Under the pieces are notes generated by a model that saw nothing but the letters and a program-made list of their open reading frames with translations, ran no database searches and was not told where the DNA came from. The position numbers and the translations under genes are program-made. This document shows, piece by piece, positions 16,859 to 27,700 of a stretch of 64,000 nt of DNA. How positions within the stretch are numbered: the first letter of the stretch is position 1; the number at the start of each line of letters is the position of its first letter. The stretch comes from Clostridia bacterium. Its GTDB lineage: Bacteria > Bacillota > Clostridia > Christensenellales > Borkfalkiaceae. Where the stretch lies: assembly GCA_017399185.1 (NCBI GenBank), contig JAFQEA010000016.1, forward strand, positions 329,379 through 393,378, in the 5' to 3' direction.

Positions 16859-18262
16859 TTACCTTTCAGCATCAGCTTTAACCGCCCTTGAGCATAAAAG
16901 GTTTGTTAAGATACCAAGGATAAGCGCGCAGGCGATAGACGTAATCGTTACCTTGCCGATATTAACGACCATCTGCCCAACGCCGGCAATAAGGATAACC
17001 GACACGGTGAAAAGGTTAGCGTTCTGATTAAGGTCAACCTTTTGCAGCATCCTAAGCCCCGATACAGCGATAAAGCCGTATAAGGAGATGCAAACGCCGC
17101 CCATTACGCAGGAAGGTATGGTCGCAAGGAAGGTTACAAACGGAGCAAAGAACGCAGCCGCCATACACATAACAGCCGTTGTTAAAATGGTCACAACAGA
17201 CGCGTTTTTAGAGATAGCAACGCAACCTACGGATTCGCCGTAAGTGGTGTTCGGGCAGCCACCGAAAATCGCACCCACCATAGAGCCCAAGCCGTCCCCA
17301 AGGAGCGTTCTGTGAAGCCCCGGGTCTTTAGTTAAGTCAGTACCGATGATAGAAGATATATTTTTGTGGTCGGCAAGGTGTTCAGCGAACACAACGAAGG
17401 CAACCGGCACGTAAGCAACCGCAACGGTTGTGAGATAGCTTGCAAAGTCCTTAAGCGCGCCAAAGCCTTCAAAAGCCTTGATAAAGGTGAATTCAGGCAG
17501 CCAAGCCATGTCCTTAAAAAGGTCAAAATTAATAACCTTAAGCGCGTCAAAGCCGGCAAGATTACCAATCACGGTGAAGATTGCCGCAACCGCATAGCCC
17601 GCGCAGATACCGATAATAAAAGGTATCATTTTAGCCATTTTTTTGCCGTAAACAGAGCAGATAATAACCGTTGCCAGCGTAACCAACCCGCAAAGCATAG
17701 CGATATAAGGGCTCGCAACCGGCACGAAGGACGTTACGCTTTGGATAGTGCCGTCAACGATGGTTGGCGTAAAAATTTGCTTTGTAACGCTGCCTTTAAA
17801 TAAATCGCCAACGGCGTTACCTGAAAGTGACAAGCCGATAATAGCAACCGTTGGCCCAATAACCGATGCAGGCATAATTTTGTTAATCCAGTTAACACCG
17901 GCAAATTTTACGATGATTGCAATAATAACGTAAACAAGCCCTGCTAAAACTGCGCCGATAATTAAGCCTATATACCCAACCGAAACGCTTGCCGCACCGC
18001 CAAACGCCGCCAGCATTGACCCGATAAACGCAAACGAAGACCCTAAAAATACAGGGCTTTTGAACTTGGTCAATAAAAGATAAATTATCGTGCCCGCGCC
18101 CGCGCCGAAAAGTGCGGCAGACTGGCTCATTCCGTTGCCAATGATTGTTGGCACCGCAATGGTTGCCGCAAGGATTGCAAGCAGCTGCTGAAAGGCAAAG
18201 ACAAGCGTTTTAAAAAACCCGGGCCTGTCCTTTACGCCGTAGATAAGGTTAGAATTGCTCAT
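16859..18262 (-). CDS. uraA: Uracil/xanthine permease family transporter (uracil permease)
   Basis: I start at the ATG at 18262 (467 residues), which has TTGGAGGA ten bases upstream; the longer frame runs back into the attenuator. The protein has the 14-helix NCS2 layout with the signatures IAVPTIIGNG, FLGSSFAFIGS, VVFAEHLADHK (substrate-site glutamate), GDGLGSMVGAIFGGCPNTTY and GVCISLYGFIAVSGLR. The EHLADHK form is that of uracil permeases, so uracil uptake with proton symport is likely. The upstream leader has its own promoter, a small ORF and a terminator directly before the ribosome site. The C-terminus ends in KADAER and a premature-looking stop. Confidence 0.9.
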   Translation of the reverse strand: MSNSNLIYGVKDRPGFFKTLVFAFQQLLAILAATIAVPTIIGNGMSQSAALFGAGAGTIIYLLLTKFKSPVFLGSSFAFIGSMLAAFGGAASVSVGYIGLIIGAVLAGLVYVIIAIIVKFAGVNWINKIMPASVIGPTVAIIGLSLSGNAVGDLFKGSVTKQIFTPTIVDGTIQSVTSFVPVASPYIAMLCGLVTLATVIICSVYGKKMAKMIPFIIGICAGYAVAAIFTVIGNLAGFDALKVINFDLFKDMAWLPEFTFIKAFEGFGALKDFASYLTTVAVAYVPVAFVVFAEHLADHKNISSIIGTDLTKDPGLHRTLLGDGLGSMVGAIFGGCPNTTYGESVGCVAISKNASVVTILTTAVMCMAAAFFAPFVTFLATIPSCVMGGVCISLYGFIAVSGLRMLQKVDLNQNANLFTVSVILIAGVGQMVVNIGKVTITSIACALILGILTNLLCSRAVKADAER

Positions 18263-18291
18263 TTGTATATCCTCCAAATATAAAATTTTGC

Positions 18292-18321
18292 AAAAAAAAA
18301 TGAAGCCAAATAATGACTTCA
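18292..18321 (-). promoter_or_regulatory. Attenuator terminator in the uraA leader
   Basis: On the minus strand TGAAGTCA pairs with TGGCTTCA around a five-base loop and is followed by nine T residues, ending 30 bases before the uraA start codon. Its position between promoter and ribosome site makes it a transcription attenuator. A GCGAGAGGGAT segment upstream resembles the GAGAGG core bound by PyrR in pyrimidine operons (tentative). Confidence 0.65.
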
Positions 18322-18331
18322 AATAAAGGGC

Positions 18332-18394
18332 CTATAAAAATAATACGAGACGGAAATTTTTGTGTGATACAATTTTGGCGGTGCAAAACTTCAT
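18332..18394 (-). CDS. Possible 20-residue leader peptide of uraA
   Basis: An ATG eight bases after GAGAGGG opens a 20-codon frame, MKFCTAKIVSHKNFRLVLFL, whose TAG lies only 11 bases before the attenuator hairpin. The last codons are pyrimidine-rich (CGT CTC GTA TTA TTT TTA), so ribosome or polymerase pausing could sense UTP/CTP supply. It is too short for coding statistics, and the GAGAGGG might instead belong to a PyrR site. Confidence 0.45.
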   Translation of the reverse strand: MKFCTAKIVSHKNFRLVLFL

Positions 18395-18426
18395 AGCAAT
18401 ATCCCTCTCGCTTAAATTCTTGGTGT

Positions 18427-18455
18427 ATTATACCAAATAGAAAAATAAAAAGCAA
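18427..18455 (-). promoter_or_regulatory. Promoter of uraA
   Basis: On the minus strand TTGCTT, 17 bases, then a perfect TATAAT (18427-18432). Confidence 0.7.
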
Positions 18456-18685
18456 CCAAAAAGCCCCCACATTTTTGATTAATTTATTTTATTTTTGGCG
18501 CGCTTTAAAAGGGTAACCCTTTGCCCATTTTGCAGCTAAATTTGTGTGCGCTTTGATAAAATCAAATATTGATACCGCACCCACGGGCCAAAACGCCCGT
18601 TTAAGCCCGAAAACGGCTTATTTTGCGATATTCAGCCTGCTTTCGATAAACAGGTTAAACGCGTAAAAACGCCTGAAAACGGCTT

Positions 18686-18716
18686 AAAAAAGCCCCCACG
18701 CGCCGTGGGGGCTTTT
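18686..18716 (-). terminator. Terminator of the giant adhesin gene
   Basis: AAAAGCCCCCACG pairs with CGTGGGGGCTTTT; on the minus strand a T-run follows the stem. It lies about 65 bases after the stop codon. Elsewhere in 18456-18782 only a small hairpin (AAAGGGT/ACCCTTT near 18508) and an interspersed repeat are seen. Confidence 0.8.
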
Positions 18717-18746
18717 AAAGTTGATTTTTTGCTTAACCTTTTGCCT

Positions 18747-18773
18747 AAAAGTTGGCTTATAAGGCTTTTAAGC
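18747..18773 (+). repeat. Short interspersed repeat, copy 7 (degenerate)
   Basis: AAAAGTTGGCTTATAAGGCTTTTAAGC: the first half of the repeat is kept, the second has drifted. Confidence 0.5.
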
Positions 18774-18782
18774 TAACAAGAC

Positions 18783-21700
18783 TTAATCGCCGTCAAGCCC
18801 GTCCTTATCACCACTCGCGGTGGAAGGTGGTAGGGCATCTACCACCTTATCCGCCACGGGTATATTGCTTGCCCCGTTATCCGTTGGTACGGTGTTTTCT
18901 AAATCCATACCGATAACGTAACGTTCAATCAAGTATTCAAGGTCTTGTTCGGTCATTAAGCCTTTACCAAGCGATACGCTGATATATTGTGCAGGGAAGC
19001 AGCAGTATACTTCATAGCTCATATATTCAGCAAAGTCTTCGTACGTCATCAAGCCGTAAGCTTCGATGTCAGCCATCATTGCTTGCTGGTCGTAAGCTAA
19101 CGTTTCGCTGTCGTAATCGAAGAAGTTAAACATACCGTCGATACCGCCAGGCATACTCAACATACCGTCAGCAATTAAGTTAAGGTGGTAAACCGTCGTC
19201 GGGCTGTAACAGCCTGTGTATTCGTTGACAACGTAAGCATCAATAAGCTTTGCCGTACCAACGCCTTGCGTTGCGCCAATAACTGCCGTTGCAAAGTCGT
19301 GGCCGATAAACTCGTTCATATTGTACTTGTCAATATAAACGTACTTGTTAAGCGTTCTGTCAAAGAAGCCGTGTTCGTAAATAATCCTGCTTGTCGTGCC
19401 GTTATCAAATACCAGATAGATAACTTCCCAAACCTGCCAGCCGTCGTAGTCGATAAAGAGTACCTTGCTTGCTTCATACTTGCCGGTTTCATGGTTGAAT
19501 ACCAATAAGTAATCGCTTGTGGTAAGGTCTTCAACCTTCTTCTGCGTTCCGTCAGCCATTGTGATTAACGTACCCGCCGCAAGACATGATGATGTTGCGT
19601 TAATCGTTACGTCTTGCGCAGGCATATCAAACGGGCTTGTATAGGTTGTTCCGTCTGTACCTTTAATAGTGGTGCTTCTTGAATCACTTTCGCTATACGT
19701 TACTTCAACTGTTACTTGCGTGCCGTATGGGATTGAAACAGTTCCGTTATTATTTACCGTTGTGCCGTTAACCTTAACAGTTGCATTTTTTGTTGTGACG
19801 GTAATAGTATAACTATTAACTTGCCATTGTGCGTATAAGGTGATATCGGCTGTTGGTGTGTAAGTAGCACCTGCGCCGCCGACAGGTGTTCCACCACTTT
19901 CTGCTGTGTACCAACCGTTAAAGGTGTAACCCGTGCGCGTTGGGGTAGGTAACTCAACTGAATTACCGGCATCAACCTTTGCGGAAGCAGGACTTACTGT
20001 ACCGCCATTTGCATTGTAGGTTACAGTGTATTGCTGTATCCATTGTGCATAAAGCGTTGAAGGTGTATTATTGGTGATAGTGGTATATTGCGTACCGCCG
20101 CTTGTTGCTGTGAAGAAGCCTGTGCACCTGTAGCCAGAACGGTTTGGTTCAATTACATCATCTACTGTAATAGTAGTGCCGTAAACGTGTGTAAACGTGC
20201 TTGGGCTTAAATTACCACCGTTTGCGATAAAGGTAATTGTACGTGTGTATTTAGCATAGACGTCGTGGTTGTTAGCAATAGTAATCGTAGTAACAGCTGT
20301 TGTATAAGCTTCATCAGCAAACCAACCATCAAACGTATATCCGTCTGGTGCTGTAGGTGTTATCAGCGATGAGTAAGCTGAACCAAACGTACCGTTGAGC
20401 GTTACAGTTTCATTATGACAGTGGAACGTGATGTTATAAGTGTTAGCTTCCCAAACCGCATACAACGTGATTGTCGCATTTGCTGTGGTGGTTAAGTTGC
20501 TTACACTTTCTTTATCGTTATATACAACGTCACCGTCAGCAGTGGTTGACCAACCTTTAAACGTGTAACCCGTGCGCGTATATATGTTCGCGGTGAGCGC
20601 TTTACTTAAATCGTAAGTAAACTGTTGACTACTCATTGTGCCAACGCCAGCATTTGCGTTATAAATAACGGTGTAGGTGATTGCGGTCCAGTCAGCAGTG
20701 ATTGTAACAGTTGCGTTTGCAGTGGTTGTCAAGTTGGATACGGTAGAGCCAACGGCTTTACTTTCGTTATTTACAATCCAGGTGAGCGTATAGCCGGCCT
20801 TTGTGGATGCTTGCAGTGTGAAGGAATCGCCATAATTTACCGTATGACTTTCAACTGTACTACCGCCGAGAGTATCGTAAACAACGGTATATGTGATTGG
20901 TGTTAACGTTGCCTTTACAGTAACTGTTGAGCCAACCGTTGCATCAAGCGGAACTGCAGCGTTGCCGGATTCATCTAACCAGCTTACAACGTATCCTGGT
21001 ACGAGATAGTTGTAATTATATGCTGTGCCTAAACCTGTTTTTACGCCGATAGCAAGCTGATTGCCGTTGTTATCAAGGTAGGTTACCAGGACGTAATCTG
21101 CAAGCTCATTCCAATGTGCATACAAGGTTTGGCCTGTTGTCAGCGTATAAACGTCACTTGCGTTAACTTGCGTGCCGCCTACAGCAGCCGTCCACCAGCC
21201 TAAAAATTCATAGCCGTCAGGGACTTCTACGTCAGGCATAACCGTACTGTAAGTTGTGTTATAAGTGATTTTATAAGTTGCAACCGTTGGGTTGTCACCA
21301 AAGTTATAGTTAAACGTAACGTCATATTCATTTGCTTGCCAGTGTGCGTAAAGCGTTTGGGCTGACGTTATTTTAACAATGGTGTCTTGACTTATCAAGT
21401 CACCACCGTTTGCTGTCGTCCACCAACCGTTAAAGGTGTAACCTTCACGTGCTGGTATTGGCAGTGCTTCAGTCGTGTCGCCGTAAGGGCTGTCATAGGT
21501 TACAGTTTTGCTTGTTTTATAAACCGTACCGCCGTTTGGATTAAAGAATACCGTGTAAGTATTCGCCGTCCATTTTGCATAAAGCGTTACGTTGCCGTAA
21601 TATTTGGTTGTGGTGTTTGCTGGTGTGGTGTAATTTGCTTCCAAATACCAGCCGACAAACGTATAACCTGCACGCTCTGGCAGTTTTGATAAGTCTTCAC

Positions 21701-24700
21701 TATTTAATGCAGTGCCTTGGTCTTTTAGCTTTGTTTCATCGACTGAGCCCGTGTAATTGAGATTATAAGTTAGGGTGTAATTGCCTGTGTACCAAGCGGA
21801 GCCAGTTGATTTATAGGTGGTCGCCTTGAGATCGGTGATAGAGTAACTTGTGCCTAAATTATCATTTACAACTGGACCAATAACATAAAGTGTATTTGTC
21901 TTGGTGGAGAATTTAGATTTAGTTGAACTGTCACTATAAGTTAACGACTCAAGATATTTTACGGTAACAGTTGGGTTTGCAATAGTTAAAACGCCAGAAG
22001 GGTCATTAGTTGTTACCGTCCCGCCAATATAACCGTTGATGGTTGCCGTGCCGTTTACTTCTAACGTGGCATCGTCATGATCTAAACAGTAAGATTGCCA
22101 GAAGCTGTAATTCTTTTGGCCGGAGCCATTGCCGTCAGTGTAAGAGTAGTTTGTATAAAAATCTGCCTCACATTGGTCGTCGGTGTAAAAATACAACTTA
22201 ATACTTGAATCTACAGTTAACGTACTATTTTTTGATATAACCAGTTTTGTGCCAGGTAAGAAATTATATGAAACTGCATCAAGGGTTAATTTGCCGCTAG
22301 TGGTTTCATCACCAACGAAGATATCCATGTAGGCTATAGGCAATGGATAATCTGGACCAGTTACGATGTTAATACCACCAAGCTGTACCCCAAAGATTTC
22401 ATAGTACTTTGTGATTTTTATAGAGTTATCAGTTACCTCACCGCAGATAGTAATGATATCTTTTTGACCTTTAATTTGGTTTGAACCATCAAAGGCTGTT
22501 AAGCCATTTATTTGTGTGGTATTCCATGTGTTTGTATTATCTGGATTTGATGTGGACTTTTTAATGAATCCGCTGTTAATCGCAAACAGACCGCCATCAC
22601 CAATAATAACAAGGTTTTCATCGACTTCTACACCAGTTAAACTGGCATAAAATTTTGCGGTATAAGTAGCTCCTTTGTTGATAATGGTTTCACAACTGAT
22701 ATTGTGTAAAGTATAAGCATTAAATGGGAAGATATCATCGCAAATGCCATAAGTATTTCTGCCGCCCTTATAGTCATATGACGTAAAAATATCAAGCACG
22801 GTTGCCCCGTCATATACGTATATTTTACCGTTGCCAGTTTTGGACTTAAGATACCCGATAGAGTGCAACTGATTGCGCACGTGTATAGTGCCTTCGTTCA
22901 TAACAACGCCACGCTTTGTGATAGCGCCAGCGGATTTAATATCCCCACCTATACCAAGAGAGCCAATAATCGTTAGTGTTATACCATCAGGTATAAATAA
23001 AACCGAATAAACGCCACCACTGTCGCCGCCAAGGTCATAAACTTTTCCGCTTGAGCTAATGCCTTCGTACGTAGCATCAGCTCTATGTGGAACAAAAATA
23101 CTTGAGTCACTACGTAAAGTATAGCAGTCATCAGTGTAATAACCGCTTAAAGCTGTAAAGGACGTGTGACCGCCTGCAAGTATAATGTGGCCGCCTGTTT
23201 TTATAGCATCTTCAATAGTGTAATACGTGCCGCCAATATTGGCAGTCTTGATATTGGCAGTCTTGTATTTATAGTAACAATACGTATCGCTATCAGCATT
23301 CCAAACATAGTTTGAGTTGTTAATTTCGTACTCGATACGATAAGTGTTACCTACAGATATCGTAGCGTTGCTAATATAATTTAAAGCGTCGGTTGTGTAA
23401 GAAACAGACACAACATTGTCACTTTTGTAAATGCCATTAACATTGCTCTTGGCGTTCTCAATAATTTTAGTCGCGCCTTCTTCGCCGTAACTGTATTCAA
23501 GCAATGCACTTTCGAGTGAGATTTCTCGCTGTTTTACGGTGAATGAACTCTTGGTATACGTAATTTCGTAGTTGGGCGCACTTAAAGTACCAATCAATAT
23601 ATCCCAACGTGTGGTTGCGTCTTTGCCTTGTGCGTAAGGGCTTGTGAGTGAGCCTGTCAGTACGCTTTCATTATCGCCGTTTACAAAGCCTTCACAGGTG
23701 TAAGTAAAGGTTGGTACAGGGTCACCGTATATAACGGTTACGCTATTAGCTGTTACAGTAAGAGTTGCTCTTTCAACAACAAATTGTGATGTTTCGCTTG
23801 TTTCGCTGTAGTTATCAGTTTCAGAAGAAGTTGCCACAACGTAATACGTGCCAGCGTTTACGATATCGCCGAAGGCGATTTCTGCTGTGCAAGCTTCATC
23901 TGTGTAATACTTAAAGGTTATCGTGCCGCCAAATTGTGCGGTTGCTTGTACAACTTCTTCTTCTTCGGTTTCAGGCTTATCGCCGTACGTCCAGCCAGCA
24001 GGGTAGCCTGGTGTAAAGGTTATAACGTTGTTTGCTTTTTCAACCGTGAAGGATGCTGTTTTAGTATCGCCGTCATAGTTAGCGCCGTCACCGGTGGAAG
24101 TTACTTTAACGTAATACGTGCCAGCGTTTTCGATTTCAGCAAAGGTGATTTCTGACGTGCAGTCTGCGTCCGTGTAATAGGTGATATCTACCGCGCCAAA
24201 TAATGCGCTTGCTTGTACTACGCCTGAATCGGTTGCAGGCTTGCTGCCATACGTCCAGCCTGACGTTGCGGTAATCGTAACTGTGTTAGGTGCGCGATTA
24301 ATGTCAAACGTTTTCGTTGAGTCGGACGTTATCGTGTAGTTACCGCTGTGCGTGCCGGTAAGCGTTGCTGTTGCTGTGTAAGTACCGGCGTTAGTTTCAG
24401 CGCCGCTGACGCTTACGGTGCAGGTATCGCCGTCAATTACGCCGTTAAGTGTGGCGGTTGGTGCTTGTGGATTGCCGTTATAGGTCAAAACGTCTTCAGA
24501 CCAAACAACGGTTACGCTTTTTTGTTCAATAGTGAAGGTTGTTTGGGCAGTATTTGCGATTGTGTAGTTATCGTTATCAAGCGCAGCCGTTGCTGTGTAA
24601 GTGCCAGCGTTGGTTTTCTCGCCGCTGACGATTACGTCGCAATCGTCACCTGTAATTAATCCGCTTGCTATTTCTGCGGTTGGGGCTTGTGCTTTGCCGT

Positions 24701-27700
24701 TATAGGTCAGCGTTAAGCCAGCCCAAGTGATTTCCACGGGCTTTGGCGTAATGGTGTATTCTTTAGTATTTGCCGTAGGCAAAGTATAGTTGGTGTTATC
24801 AAGCGCGCTTGCTTGGGCCGTATAAGTGCCTGCCGCCCTGTGTTCGCCAACAACGATAACGGTTACGTTGCAGGTGTCCCCACCAAGTAAGCCGCCCGCC
24901 GTTGCGGTTGGCAAGTGTTCGTAGCCGTCGTAAGTAAACTCAAGGTTTTCCCAAACAAGGGTGATTTCCTTTGGCTTGATAGTGAAGCTTTGTGTGCCGG
25001 TGCCGTTTGTGGCTGTATAGTTGCCGTTTGAAAGGGCAGCCGTTGCTGTGTAAGTGCCGGCGCTTGTTTGCTCGCCGTCAACGGATACTGTGCAAGTATC
25101 CGTGCCGCAAAGGTCGTCAGAGTTAACCGTGGCGGTTGGCTTGTGCGCCGTCTTGTCGTAAGTAAACTCAAGATTTGCCCAATCAAGCGTGATTTCCTTT
25201 GGCGTGATATTAAAGTATTTGTACGGGCTTGCCGGCAATTTATAGTTGGTGCTTGAAATATTTGTTGCCGTTGCCGTGTAGTTGCCAACGTCTTTATGCG
25301 TGCGGTCAACGGTTACGCTTGCCGTAACGCTGTCGCCGTCGCAAAGGTTACCAAGCGTAAGGGTAGGTGCTTGTTCTTCGCCGTTGTATACGAAAGTCGT
25401 TGCACTCCAATTAAGTGTAACTTCACGCTTTTCGATATCAAACGTGGTGGTTGAGCCTGCCGTAATCTTATAGTTTACGTTTGAAAGCCCCGTTGCCCTT
25501 GCCGTATAGCCCGTGCCTGCGTTTACCTGTTGACCTTCAACCGTTACGGTGCAGGTATCGCCGTCGCAAAGGTCGCCCGTCTTAACGCTTGCCGCAGGGG
25601 CTTGCGCCGTCTTGTTATAGGTCAAAACGGCTGTAGACCAAACGACCGTTACGCCCTTTGGCTCAATGTTGAACCTTGTCGTCCAGGTGCCGTCAGCAAG
25701 TTTATAGTTGTCGTTGGTTAAGCCCGTTGCCGTTGCTATATAGTCGTTACCCACGTTAATCTTTGCGCCGTCAACGGTTACTTCGCATTGGTCCGTGCCG
25801 CAAAGCTGACCGTCCTTAACCTTGGCGGTTGGGGCTTGCGCAGTTCTGTTATAGGTGAGCGTAAGCGTGTCTTGTAACCAAGTGATTTCAACCGGCTTTG
25901 GTACGATTTTAAAGCTCTTTGCGGTGGCTTCGCCACTTGCGATAACGTAGTTTTTATTGTCAAGGGTTGCGTCGGTGGTCTGGTAAGTACCAACGTCCTT
26001 ATGCGGTGTGGTTGTGCAGTCGATACTTGCGTTCACCGTATCGCCGCTTTCGATATCTGTCGGCACAACAGTTACCACAGGTAACTGATTATTGCCGTTA
26101 TAAGTAAGTGTTGTGTCGCCCCAGCTTAAATGGGTCGGCTTTGGCGTGATTGTGTAGTCATAGCTTACGTAAGCCGTTTCGCCGTCATCGTAAAGCGTAC
26201 CTGCGCCGTCAGCGCAAGCAATAAAGTAGTTTGGCCCGACAGAAGCCCTTACCTGATAGCTTGCCGTGTCAGATTTTTCGTTTGTATCGGTTGGCTTTGC
26301 GATTTCTGTTCCGCTTGCGTTTGCCCAGGTATAGGTAAATTCAGCGCCGTATCTGTCCGTATAAGCCGAAACGGCAGGGGATTGCGCTTTGCCGTTATAG
26401 ACAAAGGTGTTTGTATCCCACTCGTCAATCTTGATTTCACGCCTTAAAACGGTGTAGTGTACAACTGGGTTTGTAATGTGGTAGTTAGGGTCGGGGCTTA
26501 CGCCGTAGGTGGTGTAATAGTGGTCTTCTTCCCAATTTTCAACGAGCGCCTTTAAGTTCTTGGCACTGGTTAAAAGCTCCGTACTGAACTGAACGTCAAC
26601 AGTTCCGCCGTTTATGTCGGTAAATGTCGATTCAATTAAAATTTCAAACCCCACGCCGCCGTAGGTTACGTAGAAGCTGTTGACGTTGTCGTTTATCGTA
26701 TGTATGCCCGATTCAGCCGCAACGTCTTCGCCCGCGTTAAGCGGTGCAGTTGTGTCCGTGGCGTTGGTGCGCCTTGCCGCTTTAAGCGTGCTTGCAGATT
26801 TCTGATAAGTGAAGGAATCGTGTTCAAGGTCAGCCATTTCGGTGTCTTTTGCGACGATTGCAAAGTTGACCTGCGCCGCGTAAGCCGTGCCGCTATCTGA
26901 AAGCGCGTTAAGGTGGCTGACGGCAGTTCTTGCAGCAGCCTCGTGCGCGGCGGAATCGGTTACGCTTTCTTCGTCGTACTCTGCTGTTATACGGCATTGG
27001 TAAACGCCCGCGTCAGACGGTGCGGCACTTACCCAGCCCTTGTTTGCTGCGGTTACAGTAAATGGGCTAAAGCCATTTACTTGTACGGTCAGCGCGCCCG
27101 TAACGCTATTAAAAGCTGCTTGCTTGATTTTGCTGTTTTGTACGTTTTCATAAGCAACGTACTGGTCGTTTTGTAACAAATAAGGTACAAATACGCCGTT
27201 TTCCTTAACAAAGTGAACGATAAAGCCTTCGGCTTGGTGGTTGCCGTTGTTGCCGTTCTTCCAGTTAAGGGTTATATCAATAGTGTCTTCGCCATAGGCG
27301 ATAGAAGTTATTTCGCAATAGTTGTCCGATTTGCCTTTGTGCTCGGAAACGTACGGCATTGCGATAAGGCGGTATTGGCGGTTAAAGATAACGTCGTCAA
27401 ACACGCCGCCGCTTTGTGCGATGCCCCAGTTAACGTCAAGCGGCTCGTCGTTCATAAACAGGCTTTCAGGGTAGTCGGTCGAGCCTTTAGCCGTGCTTTC
27501 GGTCGGCGTAAACACGTTTGGCGTGTGTGCGTTGCCGTCGTAAACGTACGTGAAAATGCTTTCGTTAAGGCTGCCGCTTATCGGGTAGTCTTGCTTGGTC
27601 GGGTTGGTGATATTGCCGCCCGCGTCCTTAACAGGCTCAAAGTAAACGTATCTGTTAAGTAAGCTTTCCTGCGTGACAGGGTCTATCTTTTCGTAGCCAA

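Noticed and set aside
16549..16872. A 107-codon minus-strand frame after uraA
   Set aside because: It is in another frame than the uraA tail, runs through the strong terminator, and its Lys/Thr repeats come from the tail DNA repeats.
19185..27662. Many plus-strand frames of 60-149 codons opposite the giant adhesin
   Set aside because: They are shadows of the repetitive minus-strand gene with Cys/Val-rich, non-protein-like composition and no ribosome sites.
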